Positions 1 to 10,247 of a stretch of 64,000 nt of DNA are shown here, in pieces. The stretch is from Motacilla alba alba. Taxonomy: Eukaryota > Chordata > Aves > Passeriformes > Motacillidae. The translations under genes and the position numbers were made by a program. The stretch spans positions 936,618-1,000,617 of the forward strand of contig NC_052032.1 in NCBI RefSeq assembly GCF_015832195.1. The letters are read 5' to 3'. Position 1 is the first letter of the stretch; every line of letters starts with the position of its first letter. A model generated the notes under the pieces. It was not told where the DNA came from, did not search any database, and was given only the letters and a program-made list of their open reading frames with translations.

Positions 1-1779
1 TGAGAAAATTATAAATAAAAATTAAAATGAAAAAGATATGTGGCTGTTAGTGCTCTGATATTCATCTACGACATTTCTCAGTATTTCCTAGGGCAGAATA
101 CTGTCCTCCCAAGTGGAGAGGCATCAGATATGGTGCACAACCAGAGCAAAGACCAGCCTCTGACTCTGGTGGCTCCAGGGTGCAAAGGCTGGAGGCAAAA
201 GAAGCACTCAGGAGTCCTGGATGAGTTTTTTGGGCAGCCCAGCAAGGGTTTGGCCACAGGCACATCTTCCAGTCTTCAAGGCAGAAGAGCTCCAGGCTCA
301 TTTATGAAGAGAAACTCTGGAGGTGGGACCTTCTTGGAGTAAAAGCACCTTAAACTGGCAGGGCTGCTCCTGGGACACATGGCTGGGACCCCCCCAGGCT
401 CCCAGGGCTGCTCCCCTGTGTTCCCACTGCTCCTGCTGAGCCCAGCATCTCCCACACACAGAAACACTTTCCCTGCCTTCCCCCTTTTGTCCTGAAACTC
501 AGCTCAGGTGCAGGCGTGGGTCAGAGACACGAGAAAATGCTGATGCTTCAGAGTGAGCCCCTGTCCCCTGGGCAGGGGAGGGTGATCCCTGGTGCCCCCA
601 CTGCTTCCTGCAGATGTGGGAGAGCCTTCCAGAAAGGCTGAGGGACACCAGTGCTAGAGCTCTGGAGGGATCTCCAGGCACTGGGGTAGAACAGCTCATT
701 TCTGAAATAATCCTTCCTAGGCTTGAAGACTGGGAAGGTTTCCAGGGGTTCCTTTTCTTGGCTGAGACCACTCCAATCAAGGGAAGTGGTTTTGGGAGGG
801 AGAGCTCACATGGTGCCACTTGTCACCGGGGTGGCTGCCTGGAAATGTGTGCTGAGCTCAGCTCCCAGTTTGGTGTCTCCCATTTCTCACTGCCTGAGCT
901 GCAAGTGACAGCAGCCACTGCAATAATCACAGCTCACAAGGAATGAGCTCAGAACGCCAATGTGCATCACCTGAGGCGTGGGAGGGATGACCTGGCCTTT
1001 GCCTCAGTGGCCACAGCTGTGAGCAGCCCCCAGGAGCTCCTGTGCACCTGGCACAGTGCAGCCCCTCAGGAGGAGCACTGGTTGAGGGAAGGTTGTGGCA
1101 GCCATCCAGATGTGGCAGGAGCACAGCTGGCGGCAGCAGAGCTGTGCAACCCCATGGCTGTGGCCCAGGTGCTGCCTGTCCCTGTTTGATGAGGTCAGTT
1201 CTCAGCCAAGGTGGAGCTGCCCTGGGGCGGAACAGCAGGATCCCAGAACCAAGCAGGGACATCCCAGTGGGGCAAACCTCACATTCCTCCAGGGAGCACC
1301 AGGAATCAGGCCCAGCAATGGGGAAAAGCACTCCAGTCTGGAGCTGGGGGCTTCCCTTCACCTCCCCAGAAAACTGCATTTTGCCCAGGAGTGTCGCTGC
1401 TCTGGCTCCCTGCCCGAGGCGGGGATTAGCTGCTGAGTTACAGCCTAAACGGCTCTTGGGGCTCAAGAGCAAAGGGATAAAGGGCTCCTCCTTCTGGCTC
1501 CCCTTCCCAGAGATTCCCGGGCCGCCGTAGCCCATGGCTCTCCTCTGCCCCTCCGGGCTTGGGGAAGGAATGGAGGTTTCTCTAAATGCTCTTCTGTATA
1601 AGAGAGACTTAGGGATTCTCTCTCCCTAAGCAGGGGAAGCATCCTGAACCTTTCAACATTTTTGTGAAGGTGCCTTCTATCCTGCTGCCAAAACATGATC
1701 CAGGAGGTCAAAACCCGGGGCTGAAAACCACAATGGCTTGGAGATGACGGTGAGAAATGATTCCCCCCCTGCCTGCACC
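1..1779. other. Intergenic sequence, no gene recognised
   Basis: Open frames of up to about 200 codons occur on both strands (for example 927-1535) but overlap one another, lack recognisable motifs and have no matching splice structure. I see no repeat of a family I can name. Confidence 0.5.
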
Positions 1780-2470
1780 GCGGTGATGCCTCTCGTCTCG
1801 GATGGTTCTGTGCTCCAGCAGCCTCTGTGGGACACTTCCGAGCGCCCCGGGAATGGTGACACACGGGTTGTGACGGGCCGGGTCTGCTCCGGGATGGCTT
1901 CTAAAGCTGATCCGGTGGCCAGCACAGCCCAGGCATCTTCAGCAGTGCCGGCCCAGATGTGTGCGGTTCTTCCTGCAGTCCCTGAACGCCCGGCTGTCCC
2001 CGCCGGCTCTGGCAGCTGCCTGGTGCCATCTCGTGGTGAAATCCCTCCTCCGGAGCATCCCTGCTCCAGCCTCGCCTCCTGTCCCCCCGAGAGGGAGGAA
2101 CCGCTCCGGACCCACTTCCAGAGGATTTCCCCGGTCCTTCCCAGGCAGTGGCGGGGCAAGCTCGGTGCTGCCCGTGCGGAAGAGCCGAGCACTGAGCGCC
2201 CTTCCCGGCCCTCCTGCCCCGGGCTGCTGCTTTCACAGCCGCACCGCCTCCCGTTCCCGCGGGACAGCGCCTCCCGTTCCCGCGGGAGAACGCCTCCCGT
2301 TCCCGCGGGACAGCGCCTCCCGTTCCCGCGGGACAGCGCCTCCCGTTCCCGCGGGAGAACGCCTCCCGTTCCCGCGGGAGAACGCCTCCCGTTCCCGCGG
2401 GAGAACATCTCGCTGCGCTTCGCTCCCAGCTGGACCCTCCTGCCCTCACCCGGGCCAGCTCTGCCTTCCA
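1780..2470. promoter_or_regulatory. CpG-rich block (possible CpG-island promoter)
   Basis: This interval is much richer in G+C and in CpG than its surroundings, and it contains the GC-rich minisatellite at 2245-2405. CpG retention outside genes is typical of unmethylated promoter islands in birds. It lies directly upstream of the first segment of a possible plus-strand gene (ending 2525). The minisatellite itself contributes many of the CpGs, so island status is inferred rather than shown. Confidence 0.45.
2245..2405. repeat. GC-rich minisatellite, 7 x 23 bp
   Basis: Seven back-to-back copies starting at 2245, 2268, 2291, 2314, 2337, 2360 and 2383. Each copy is CGCCTCCCGTTCCCGCGGGA followed by CAG or GAA. 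The copies fall into two types that differ at the last three bases. Each holds the palindromic core CCCGCGGG. Because 23 is not a multiple of 3, all frames are read in turn, which explains the long overlapping open frames here on both strands; these are not taken as genes. Confidence 0.95.
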
Positions 2471-2471
2471 G

Positions 2472-2525
2472 GGCAGCTTCGAGGAGGGGATGGAAAATGC
2501 AGCAGCGTTTCATGTACTGGGAAAG
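2472..2525 (+). CDS. Candidate exon 1/2 of an unrecognised plus-strand gene
   Basis: The segment ends in donor GGGAAAG followed by GTGAAC. A possible acceptor GCCTTCCAG ends at 2471; otherwise this may be the 3' end of a first exon starting in the CpG-rich block. The frame that matches the next candidate exon reads MQQRFMYWE from an ATG at 2497, preceded by GGAAA. I do not recognise the product. The main support is that its end phase (two bases over) fits the exon at 3537. Confidence 0.3.
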
Positions 2526-3193
2526 GTGAACATCCCCCAGATCCACGGAGGGCATCCAGAGAAAGGGGAGGGCCCTGTGTGTCCCCATTAAAAATGACTT
2601 CATTAAGGGAAAGTTGTCCTATAATAATTTCCCTCCACCCCCTCCCTTGTTTCACACAGAACTTGGATTTTCATCCTGGGCTTCCAGGTCCCAGTGTTCT
2701 ACAGGAGCTGGAACCCAGGGTGCCAGTGTGCTTTTCTGTGTCAGATGCTGACTAGGACTGCAGTTATCTACATAGTGGGTGTATGTGAGGAGCTTTCTTG
2801 AATCCCAACCAAAAGTTCCCTTCAAGCCTTAAAAGAAGAAATCATTCCCAGTGAGCCCCCGTTCCGTTGTGTTAAAACCCCCTCTCATTTCTGGCAGTCC
2901 CACACCCCCTGCACTCTGCAGGCAGGGTCCCAAAAGCAGATTTTTCACTCTGAGCCATCCCCTGCACCCCTCGGGGTGGATCCCGAGGAGCTCCAGAACT
3001 GATTCTGTGCTCTGCAGAGACAGCTGACAGCACATCAGGGCTGAAATGTGTCTCATGAACAGAGCAGCTTCTCAGTGGGAATTCCACTGTCCTTTTAAGG
3101 TTGGAATGCAGGAAAGCTCCTCACACCTCCCCGCTGTTTAGAGAGGGTTTGCATTGACTGTGTAGGAGAGCGCCCCAAGTTCACATGGAGCAA

Positions 3194-3227
3194 TTAATTA
3201 CTTGATCTGATTAATTACTTGATCTGA
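3194..3227. repeat. Perfect 17-bp tandem duplication
   Basis: TTAATTACTTGATCTGA occurs twice back to back (3194-3210 and 3211-3227) in an otherwise non-repetitive AT-rich stretch about 310 bp before the candidate exon at 3537. Confidence 0.95.
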
Positions 3228-3536
3228 TTTAAGTTCTAATGAAATTAAATCACCAGCCATTTACCTGGAGTTTTGCTTTGGCTTGTGTTTCTTACTTATT
3301 GTCCTGGGAAGTTTAACTCCAGTGGATTTGGATCACTGGGGCAGCAATGAAACATTCATTGATTGGCAGCACAGGTCAGTCTTTGTACTGAGCAATCTGT
3401 TTCTCCCGAAGTGAAAGAAACAGCCCATCTTTATGGGTAAGAAAAACAATTTATAGCTCTCACCAAACTGCAATTTCTTTTTCTCTCTCTATGTTATTTT
3501 CAGAAGAAATGTTATTACTGTATTTTTTTCCCATAG

Positions 3537-3692
3537 TCAGGAGCTGCATTCAAATGAAAACTTGGTTCAAGTACAGAACAATGATGTCTTTCACCAGAAA
3601 ATGAGAGAGAATATTCTGGACATATGCAAGCACTTGCCAAGGTTTGGGATTTCATCTGAAATGGCTGAATCTGGAGTCCTCGCTACCCAGAG
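3537..3692 (+). CDS. Candidate internal exon of an unrecognised plus-strand gene
   Basis: A 156-bp segment with a strong acceptor (TATTTTTTTCCCATAG) and donor CAGAG followed by GTATTA. It is open throughout in one frame and its length is divisible by three. The peptide begins QELHSNENLVQVQNNDVFHQ, continues with MRENILDICKHLPRFG and ends SSEMAESGVLATQ. It looks helical and soluble, with no signal peptide or membrane segment, and has an ordinary codon-like composition. I cannot assign a family. It could be a real exon of an unannotated gene, a decayed exon, or chance. Confidence 0.38.
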
Positions 3693-3773
3693 GTATTAAA
3701 AGAACAAAACTGCAGCCCCCCGCCCTAGCCCCACCCACCCAAAGGGGTCAGGGTGATTTAAAAGCCCTCTGTG

Positions 3774-4262
3774 CTCTTTGTTGGACAGGGATCTGTGGGC
3801 AGCTGGGATGAGCAGCACCTCCAGCATGGGCTTTGCAGAGACCCAGAGCCCAGAGTGGGGCTGCAGGGAACTGGGGAGGGGCTGGAGCCCCAGGAGGGGC
3901 TGAGGGAGCTGGGAAGGGGCTCAGCCTGGAGCAGAGGAGGCTCAGGGGGGACCTTGTGGCTCTGCACAGCTCCTGACAGGAGGGGACAGCCGGGGGATCA
4001 GGCTCTGCTCCAGGGAACAGGGACAGGAGGAGAGGGAACGGCCTCAGGGTGGGCTGGGGAGGCTCAGGGTGAACATTGAGGAAAATTTCTTTGCTGGGAG
4101 GGTGACAATGGCCTGGCACAGCTGCCCAGGGCAGGAGGGGTCCCTATCCCTGCAGGAATTTAAAAGCCAGGTGGATGAGGCACCTGGGGACAGGGGGCAG
4201 TGGTGCCCTGGCAGTGCTGGTTGGACTCGATGGCTTTAAAGGTCTGCTCCTACTTGAGGGAC
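3774..4262 (+). mobile_element. CR1 LINE 3' fragment
   Basis: It contains the landmark order of avian CR1 3' ends: CTCAGCCTGGAGCAGAGGAG, ACAGGAGGAGAGGGAACGGC, a GAGGAAAATTTCTTTGCTGG block, GGCACAGCTGCCCAGGGCAG, CCCTATCCCTGCAGGAATTT and GGTTGGACTCGATGGCTTTA. It is 5'-truncated, diverged and in plus orientation. Confidence 0.9.
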
Positions 4263-5210
4263 TCTGACATTCCCTGTCTGTGTGGGGGCACAGGGAGCCC
4301 TCTTGGAGATTCAGTGAGATTCACCCCACCCGAAGGCCCAGGCTCTGTCACTCAGGAATGGGGGGCTCCTCCTGCCCCCTCGGATGTTCACTGACTGAAG
4401 GAGAAACTTCACTTCTCCCATCTCCCACCTCCCACGCAGCAGCGTGAGGCTGGGCAGGAACGAATTGCTCTCCTTGGTGTTTGCACATTAGGAAAGAAAA
4501 AGTGACGAAGGCAACAGCCTTCCAATCCTGTAAGAGCTGCATTTTCTGACGCTGGGTAAATATAAATGCCAAAATTAATTTCTCTGGAAAGAATGAGCAG
4601 CACAGGATCCTACAATAGTACAACAGAAAATGACTTGAACTTGAGAGACAGTGATGGATCTTGCTCTCCCATCTAGAACTAAAAGCAGCTCCTTTTAGCT
4701 CATTGAACATGGAGGAGGATCCATTGATGCAGCAGCATTCAGCTGTTTGAAGGTTAAAGAGGCAGCAGGGCAATCAAGCCACACAAAACTCATGCAAAAT
4801 ACCTGATTGAAATAAATCTGATTGGAACAAACTCTCTGCTGTGCCCTTTGTAGCTGCTGTCCTTCAGCACTCTGAAAGCTGGAAAAGTGCCACCATGCGT
4901 TTGTGCCATAGGAATCTCTCCCACAAGGACGGTTCAGGATGGGGTGACCCTTGAAGACAAGGTGACCCTTGGTGCCAGTGTCACCCTTGGAGATGCCTCT
5001 TTTAATGGGTTCCCACCTGCCCTTGGCCATCTGGGGGTGAATAGGCTGCTCTGCTCTGGTGCCACTGCATGGGGGGGGTCCCTCCCGGGGTCCCTCCCCA
5101 CTGTTGGGCAGTGCCCAACAGTGCCAGACCACCAGGAGTGGGTGTCCCGTAGGCAAACAGAGCTCTCAGTGGGCAAACCCAGACCTGGGTGCTCTCCTGC
5201 AGCCCAGCTC
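4263..5210. other. Intergenic sequence, nothing recognised
   Basis: Unique-looking sequence. A local cluster of two or three GTGACCCTTG-like words occurs at about 4938-4998. No splice-bounded open frame was found. Confidence 0.5.
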
Positions 5211-5346
5211 AGGGACATTTCCCCCCAGTTAACTCCTTCAGAGCCATTTCCCCCAGTTAACTAATTCAGAGCCATTTCCCCCCAGTTAACTCATTCAGGG
5301 CAATTTCCTCTCAGTTAACTCATTCAGGGCCGTTCCCCCGGTTAAC
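5211..5346. repeat. Short tandem repeat, about 28-30 bp unit, 4-5 copies
   Basis: Imperfect copies of a unit containing CAGTTAACT, then TTCAGRGCCATTTCCCCC. Each carries the palindrome GTTAAC. Copies differ by a few substitutions and small indels, so the array is moderately old. Confidence 0.85.
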
Positions 5347-5812
5347 CCAGTCCCAGCAGTGTCCCCAGTGCTGATGGCACAGCTCTGACCCAGGAGCACC
5401 CCTATGCCTCACACCGAGCAAACAGCACTTGTTCCCCCAACACAGATCATCTCTCCTCGGGAACAGAGGTTCTGGGTGCTGTAAAAGAATCTGTTAATTT
5501 GCTGTGACTTACAACCGGTGCAATTCCAAACCAGCTTCCCCGGGAGCTGCAGCACTCAGCGTCAGGAGCTCTCAGCTCATCGATCACCCGAGGGGAAATG
5601 TGCAGTTCTTCTGCTGTTCATCTTTATATCCACATCACAGGCTGACAAATGTGCCACGGAGAGTGAACAACTGCTGCCTCCGTCACCTCTCTGGAAATGA
5701 ATCTGGGACCTGTTTTGTGGCACCAGACAGGAGGGAGCTTGGCCGCGGCCCTGGGGGAGCAGGGCAGCCACGGGCAGGGGCTCCTCCGAGAGAGATGGGA
5801 GGCACCAGCAGG

Positions 5813-6662
5813 TTTGTGTTATGAATGGATGTCAAAATTCATATTTATTAGAATAGAAAAATAGATTCAAGATAGTATAAAATAGTAAGGTAGATAGATA
5901 TTAAATAAGTGGGTGACACAGGGGTTACGTCTGGACATGTTCTCAAGGAAAAAGCCAGGAAAGCAGTCAGCAGCAGTGAGAAACCAACACACATACCACA
6001 CCAATAGACCACATTTACATGTGAAACACAGCGGGAACTCTTGGTTTCGAGGTTTCAGCTACACAGGGAATTACGCCATCGGCAGCACATCTGGATACTC
6101 GCGGGGCGGGGCGAAGAACACGCACTATTCAGAATTTTAAACTGCTTCTGGGAAATCTCTTGGTTTGTAAAAGAGATTTCCAGTAAGAGCTGAGTATCGG
6201 GTATTCAGGGTGATAACAAGGATATCTCTCTCGGGACGGGACTGTGTATTGTTAAGCTTAGTCCTGTCTAGCACAAGACCAGAAGCCGATGAATTATTCC
6301 CGAAGACATCGAGGACCGGACCACCTTCCATCAGATACCATTCTACTAGACCGGAGAAACCTTTGGAACTTGTTTGGTTATGAAAAGGACAATGGACTTC
6401 CTAGCCTGCGGCAAGAAAAACAGGATAAAAACCTGCGTGGATGGAGACCCAGCTGTGCCGCCGCACTCCGAAGCTGCCAGTGCTTGGGGTTGCTCAGCAT
6501 GTCACCCAGAGTCTATTCCCGGGCTAGACTCTGTCTGATCCGTGGCTTACCGAAATTCTGTCAATTTGCACGAAATAAATTTTGTACTTTGTTTTTATAT
6601 CATAATTTGGCTCTTGCAAATTATTGATAAAATTAGATTGGCAATTTCATTCATAACATTTG
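5813..6662 (+). mobile_element. Solo LTR of an endogenous retrovirus
   Basis: The 842-bp element at 5817-6658 starts TGTTATGAATG and ends CATTCATAACA, an 11-bp perfect inverted terminal repeat with canonical TG...CA ends. It is flanked by a 4-bp direct duplication TTTG (5813-5816 and 6659-6662). Inside, a TATA-like GGATAAAAA lies near 6422 and AATAAA at 6574-6579, which fixes the plus orientation. No gag, pol or env sequence adjoins it, so it is the product of LTR-LTR recombination. A 4-bp target duplication suggests a class I (gammaretrovirus-like) ERV. CpGs are well kept, suggesting a fairly recent insertion. Confidence 0.92.
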
Positions 6663-7088
6663 GAAGTGGGTGATGTGATCCTGGAGATCATTGGGAGATT
6701 CATCTGTGCTTGGTGTTGAGAAGGCACTTCTGGCTGCAAAATTCCTGGACAAAAAAGACCCTTAATCCAAATCCAAAGGCACCACCTGCCTGACTGCATC
6801 CCAATGGGGGAGAGGGAGGAATAGAATTATTAGAAGACACAAAAGCACAGGAGATGCGGCTCTGGGAGCGTGCAGAGGAGCTGTGAGAATCTGGGGGATT
6901 GATGGTTTAGTAATTTTTATTTCGTGTCTGTTTTCCAGTGCAAACCACTGCACACTGGTCTGTTCTGTCAATATTTCACTATTAAATGTCTTTTAAAACT
7001 AATCTTGTTCCCTGGTTTTTCTTCTTCACTGTTTTGTGGGTTGTTCTTGCCGGGAGAAGGGATCCTGGTCTGTGCTCTCCTTCCTCAG
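6663..7088. other. Intergenic sequence, nothing recognised
   Basis: The interval lies between the solo LTR and the candidate terminal exon. It is AT-rich with a T/C-rich run before 7088 and no clear element. Confidence 0.5.
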
Positions 7089-7896
7089 GAGCCACGGGGA
7101 ACTTCCAGAGAGGAACTTGACAGGGGAGCAGGAGCTTGCAGCAGGAGCATTGCCCAGCTCAACAGCTGAGCCTCTCAGGGACCCAGAGCTCTGTCGGGTG
7201 CTGACGGCCCTGACCAGCCTCACTCGGAGCACTTCCCCGCTCGCTCGTGCAGTCCTGTTTCAGCTCTGGCCCTCAGCCCCTGTCCTGAGTGATGCTGTTC
7301 CCCTGGCTGCCCTGGGCTCTGCCTGCCTGCCCAGCTGGAGCTCCCCTGCCCCATCCCCACAGCAGCTGCTGGGCTGCGTCCGGCCCTGGATCCCCTCTCC
7401 AAATCTGGGCTCTGAGCTGCAGATTGATTCCCTCAGGACCTCAGCCCTGCCCCATTTCCATGAGCTTGCCCAGGGATCTGACTTCCTGGCCGTGGCCCCT
7501 GCCCAGCCCCCTCAGCCCCCTGCACATTCCTTGGCAGAGATGGGGGATGGAGAAACAGCAAGAGGCAGCTCCAGGGCAGAGCTGTTCGCTGGTGTGGGTG
7601 GGTCACAGGGCACTGCTCACCCAAATTCAAGGGGCACAGGGCCACCCCAAGCCCAGAGCAACAAACACACGCAGGGCCCTGCCACACACCCGGGCTGCTC
7701 CCTGCTCCCCGCTCTGGTCCCACACAGGACCTCGGGAGGAACAAACATCTGTCCCTCTGAGAGGAGAGAAAACTCTGGGTACCTCGAGCAGAGCCTGAAT
7801 TCAGAGCTACCAGTTCCTTTATTGCTAAAGCTAAAGGAGTTTTGTCCTGTTAGGGCAGAAATCAGGGAATCAGGAAACACAACAGGATTAGCTTAA
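7089..7896 (+). CDS. Candidate terminal exon of an unrecognised plus-strand gene
   Basis: An acceptor with a C/T-rich tract (TGCTCTCCTTCCTCAG) opens an 808-bp segment. It is in frame with the exon ending at 3692 (junction codon AGG, then SHGELPERNLTGEQELAAG) and runs to TAA at 7894-7896. It is the longest open frame in the window outside ZNF618 that is not explained by a repeat or by antisense. The second half is rich in Pro, Ser, Gly and Trp, as expected of GC-rich noncoding DNA, and no AATAAA was found nearby downstream. Coding status is therefore doubtful. Confidence 0.22.
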
Positions 7897-9049
7897 GCCT
7901 CTTCCACTCCCATTAGCAATCTTATTTATCCTTTTAAATGGCTCCAGCAAAAGGGACAGATGAGTGCTGGGAGCTTCTGGCATGCCAGGGATCCCATCTT
8001 CTGGGTCTGTTGGCTTTAAATTATCCACTTTACACATTTAGATCTTCGAACAAATCCTAAGTCTTATCTAGTAGCACCTGAGGGCATCTGATCTGCTCAC
8101 TGAAACCTCTCCTACAGCAAATCCTGAGCAGAGTCTCAGCCATTCTCACCACCAGATACTGATAGCTGTGTTTCTTATTTTGGTTTATCTTCACACTTTA
8201 CCACTGGCCAAGAGTTCATCCAATGGCCAGTTCCACGTCTTCGGCTTTTGCTTTTCCCCAAAGCACAAATTCACTACAAATTCGTTAATTCTCCAGCAAA
8301 GCTTTTTCGGCTTAATTTTTTTTGGTGTGTGAGGGGTGGGTGCAAGGTTAGAAAACCCCAAAGGATATCAAAGCAGGTCAAAGAAAAGGACACATGGAGG
8401 GTGATGGACAATGGGATTTTCCACTGTGAGACCTGGCCAAATCCTTAGCACCCAGTCTCTGTACTTGTTTCCCTTGGGACAATGCCTGGTGGTCTCTGGT
8501 TGGTTTGCAGGTGGGTCCTGGAGCTCCAGAGAGCGTCAGCAAGTCCCAGTCCCAGCTGTCAGTGCCCCCTCCCCAGCACATCCCTGTGACCACAGTCCCT
8601 GGTGCAGTAAGGCCCCTGAGCCCAGCTCCTGGTGCCCCTTTGGGCTCTCACCACGGGCAGCTGCCAAGGGCTTGTCCTGGGAGGAGTCCAGTGCCCACCC
8701 AGCCCCCAGAGACCCTGTTCCCCTGGGAGAAACCAATCCCAGCTGGATCTGCTGGCACAGGTGGAATTCCTGAGCAGAACCTGGCGCTGGCATTGAGGCT
8801 GCTGGCACAAACACCCTGAGCTGGGCTGAACCTCCTGGTGGGGGGAACCCCAAGCCCAAGGGACAGCCCCACACTGAGGGGCTCGGGGCCTTTGTGCAGC
8901 ACAAAAACGTCTCTCCAGAGAGACAGGAGAAGTTCATACCCCTGGCAACTGAGTGTGGGACACAGGATGCTCTGGGAAATGCTCTGGGAGGTTCTGAGTG
9001 CTCCGGGGATGTGGGATGTGGAGCTGTCCTGCTGCCGAGTTCATATGGC
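7897..9049. other. Intergenic sequence, nothing recognised
   Basis: Overlapping open frames on both strands near 8536-9327 have low complexity and no motif. The interval merges rightwards into a CR1 fragment. Confidence 0.45.
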
Positions 9050-9285
9050 TGTGAGCTGCCAGAGGGCAGGGCTGCATGGGACATTGGGAAGGAATTGTTC
9101 CCTGGGAGGGTGGGCAGGCCCTGGCACAGGGTGCCCAGAGCAGCTGTGGCTGCCCCTGGATCCCTGGCAGTGCCCAAGGCCAGGCTGGATGGCGCTAGGA
9201 GCCTGGGACAGTGGAAGGTGTCCCTGCCCATGACAGGGGTGGCACTGGATGTCCCTTCCAACCCAAACCATTCCATGATTCTCTG
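9050..9285 (+). mobile_element. CR1 LINE 3' fragment (songbird-type)
   Basis: It contains GGGTGCCCAGAGCAGCTGTG, GCTGCCCCTGGATCCCTGGC, CAGTGGAAGGTGTCCCTGCC and the 3' terminus CCTTCCAACCCAAACCATTC followed by CATGATTCT. It is in plus orientation and ends about 120 bp from the ZNF618 poly(A) site. Confidence 0.92.
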
Positions 9286-9420
9286 GGATCCGTCAGACAC
9301 CACTGCTGGGATCCAGGTCACTTCCACTTCTCACAACAGCACTGGGGATGTCCCAGTCACAAGCTTGAAATACAGAAAATATAGAAAACCCCAGACACTT
9401 TTTTTTTCCCTAAAGGTTGT

Positions 9421-9426
9421 TTTATT
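9421..9426 (-). terminator. ZNF618: Distal poly(A) signal of ZNF618
   Basis: Minus-strand AATAAA. It is followed about 12-25 bases downstream by an A-rich run and then GTGTCTGG, a GU-rich element of the type needed for cleavage. Beyond it (towards lower coordinates) a CR1 fragment begins, consistent with the end of the transcription unit. Confidence 0.6.
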
Positions 9427-10207
9427 GTAAAACCATAAATACAACACTGACATGAAAATCCTCAAGCAACGGATGCTTTCTTACAGTTACAGTTTGTCTT
9501 CTGCCTTGGCATCAATTCTGAAAAGAATGTTGCAGAAACATGTCTCTAAGGTATTTCCAAATAACCGAGCTCTGGCCAGGAGCGCTCGGCCCCTTTGGAA
9601 GCTAAGTGGAACTATTCCTCCTCTCTTGTGGAATATTTCCATTCAGACAGCAACAGACTTGTAAAAACAGCAACATTTAAACACCTTGATATTTTTTTTC
9701 TTTAATAATCCTTTTCATTTGACGTCAGTCTAAGTTTCAAACAGCACTGAATTTATTTAGCTGGAAAAAAAAACCCAAAACAAAACAAAAACAAAACAAA
9801 ATCCTAAAAAGAAAAAAAAAACCTCAGAACTTGAGTTGGCCTCAAGCGTTCGCATATCACAATGAAAATCAGCAACTCAACCCCGTGCAATATTGCTCTC
9901 TAGTGAGTCATTTGATCCACACCAACAATACATGAGACTTCAAACAGGTTTTGTTTTGTTTATTAACACAGCAAGTGTGACATTAGATAACCTTTTAAAT
10001 ACAGTACATGGTACAGCGCGGGGCCAGCTGCCCGCGCGTTTCCCGTTATGAAGACAAAGCCAGCGGTGGCGGTTTATAAAAATATTGTGTTGCTACAAAA
10101 GTATAAATTAATGCTACCGGTATTAAGAAATATTAAACACATAAAACTTATAAGGATTAAGAAAAATATTCATTAATACCTGTAGAAAACTCTGGCCTAA
10201 AAAAGAT

Positions 10208-10247
10208 ATTTTTTGTATATTTTTTGTATATTTTTTTGTATTTTTTA
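10208..10247. repeat. T-rich tandem repeat in the ZNF618 3' UTR
   Basis: Three imperfect copies of TTTTTTGTATA lie in the distal 3' UTR. In the mRNA sense they read as A-rich ATATACAAAAAA units. Confidence 0.8.

Noticed and set aside
1677..2603. Long overlapping open frames on both strands (up to about 308 codons)
   Set aside because: They are created by the stop-free 23-bp minisatellite and high G+C. The predicted peptides are repeats of the array and differ by frame. Only the short segment ending at 2525 is kept, because its splice phase matches another exon.
7289..7798. 169-codon plus-strand frame overlapping the candidate terminal exon
   Set aside because: Overlapping frame in GC-rich DNA, rich in Pro/Ser/Trp with no motif. 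It illustrates that long open frames arise by chance here, which lowers confidence in the 7089-7896 segment too.
8536..9327. 263-codon minus-strand open frame
   Set aside because: Part of it is the reverse of a CR1 fragment; the rest has low-complexity composition and no splice structure or family motif.
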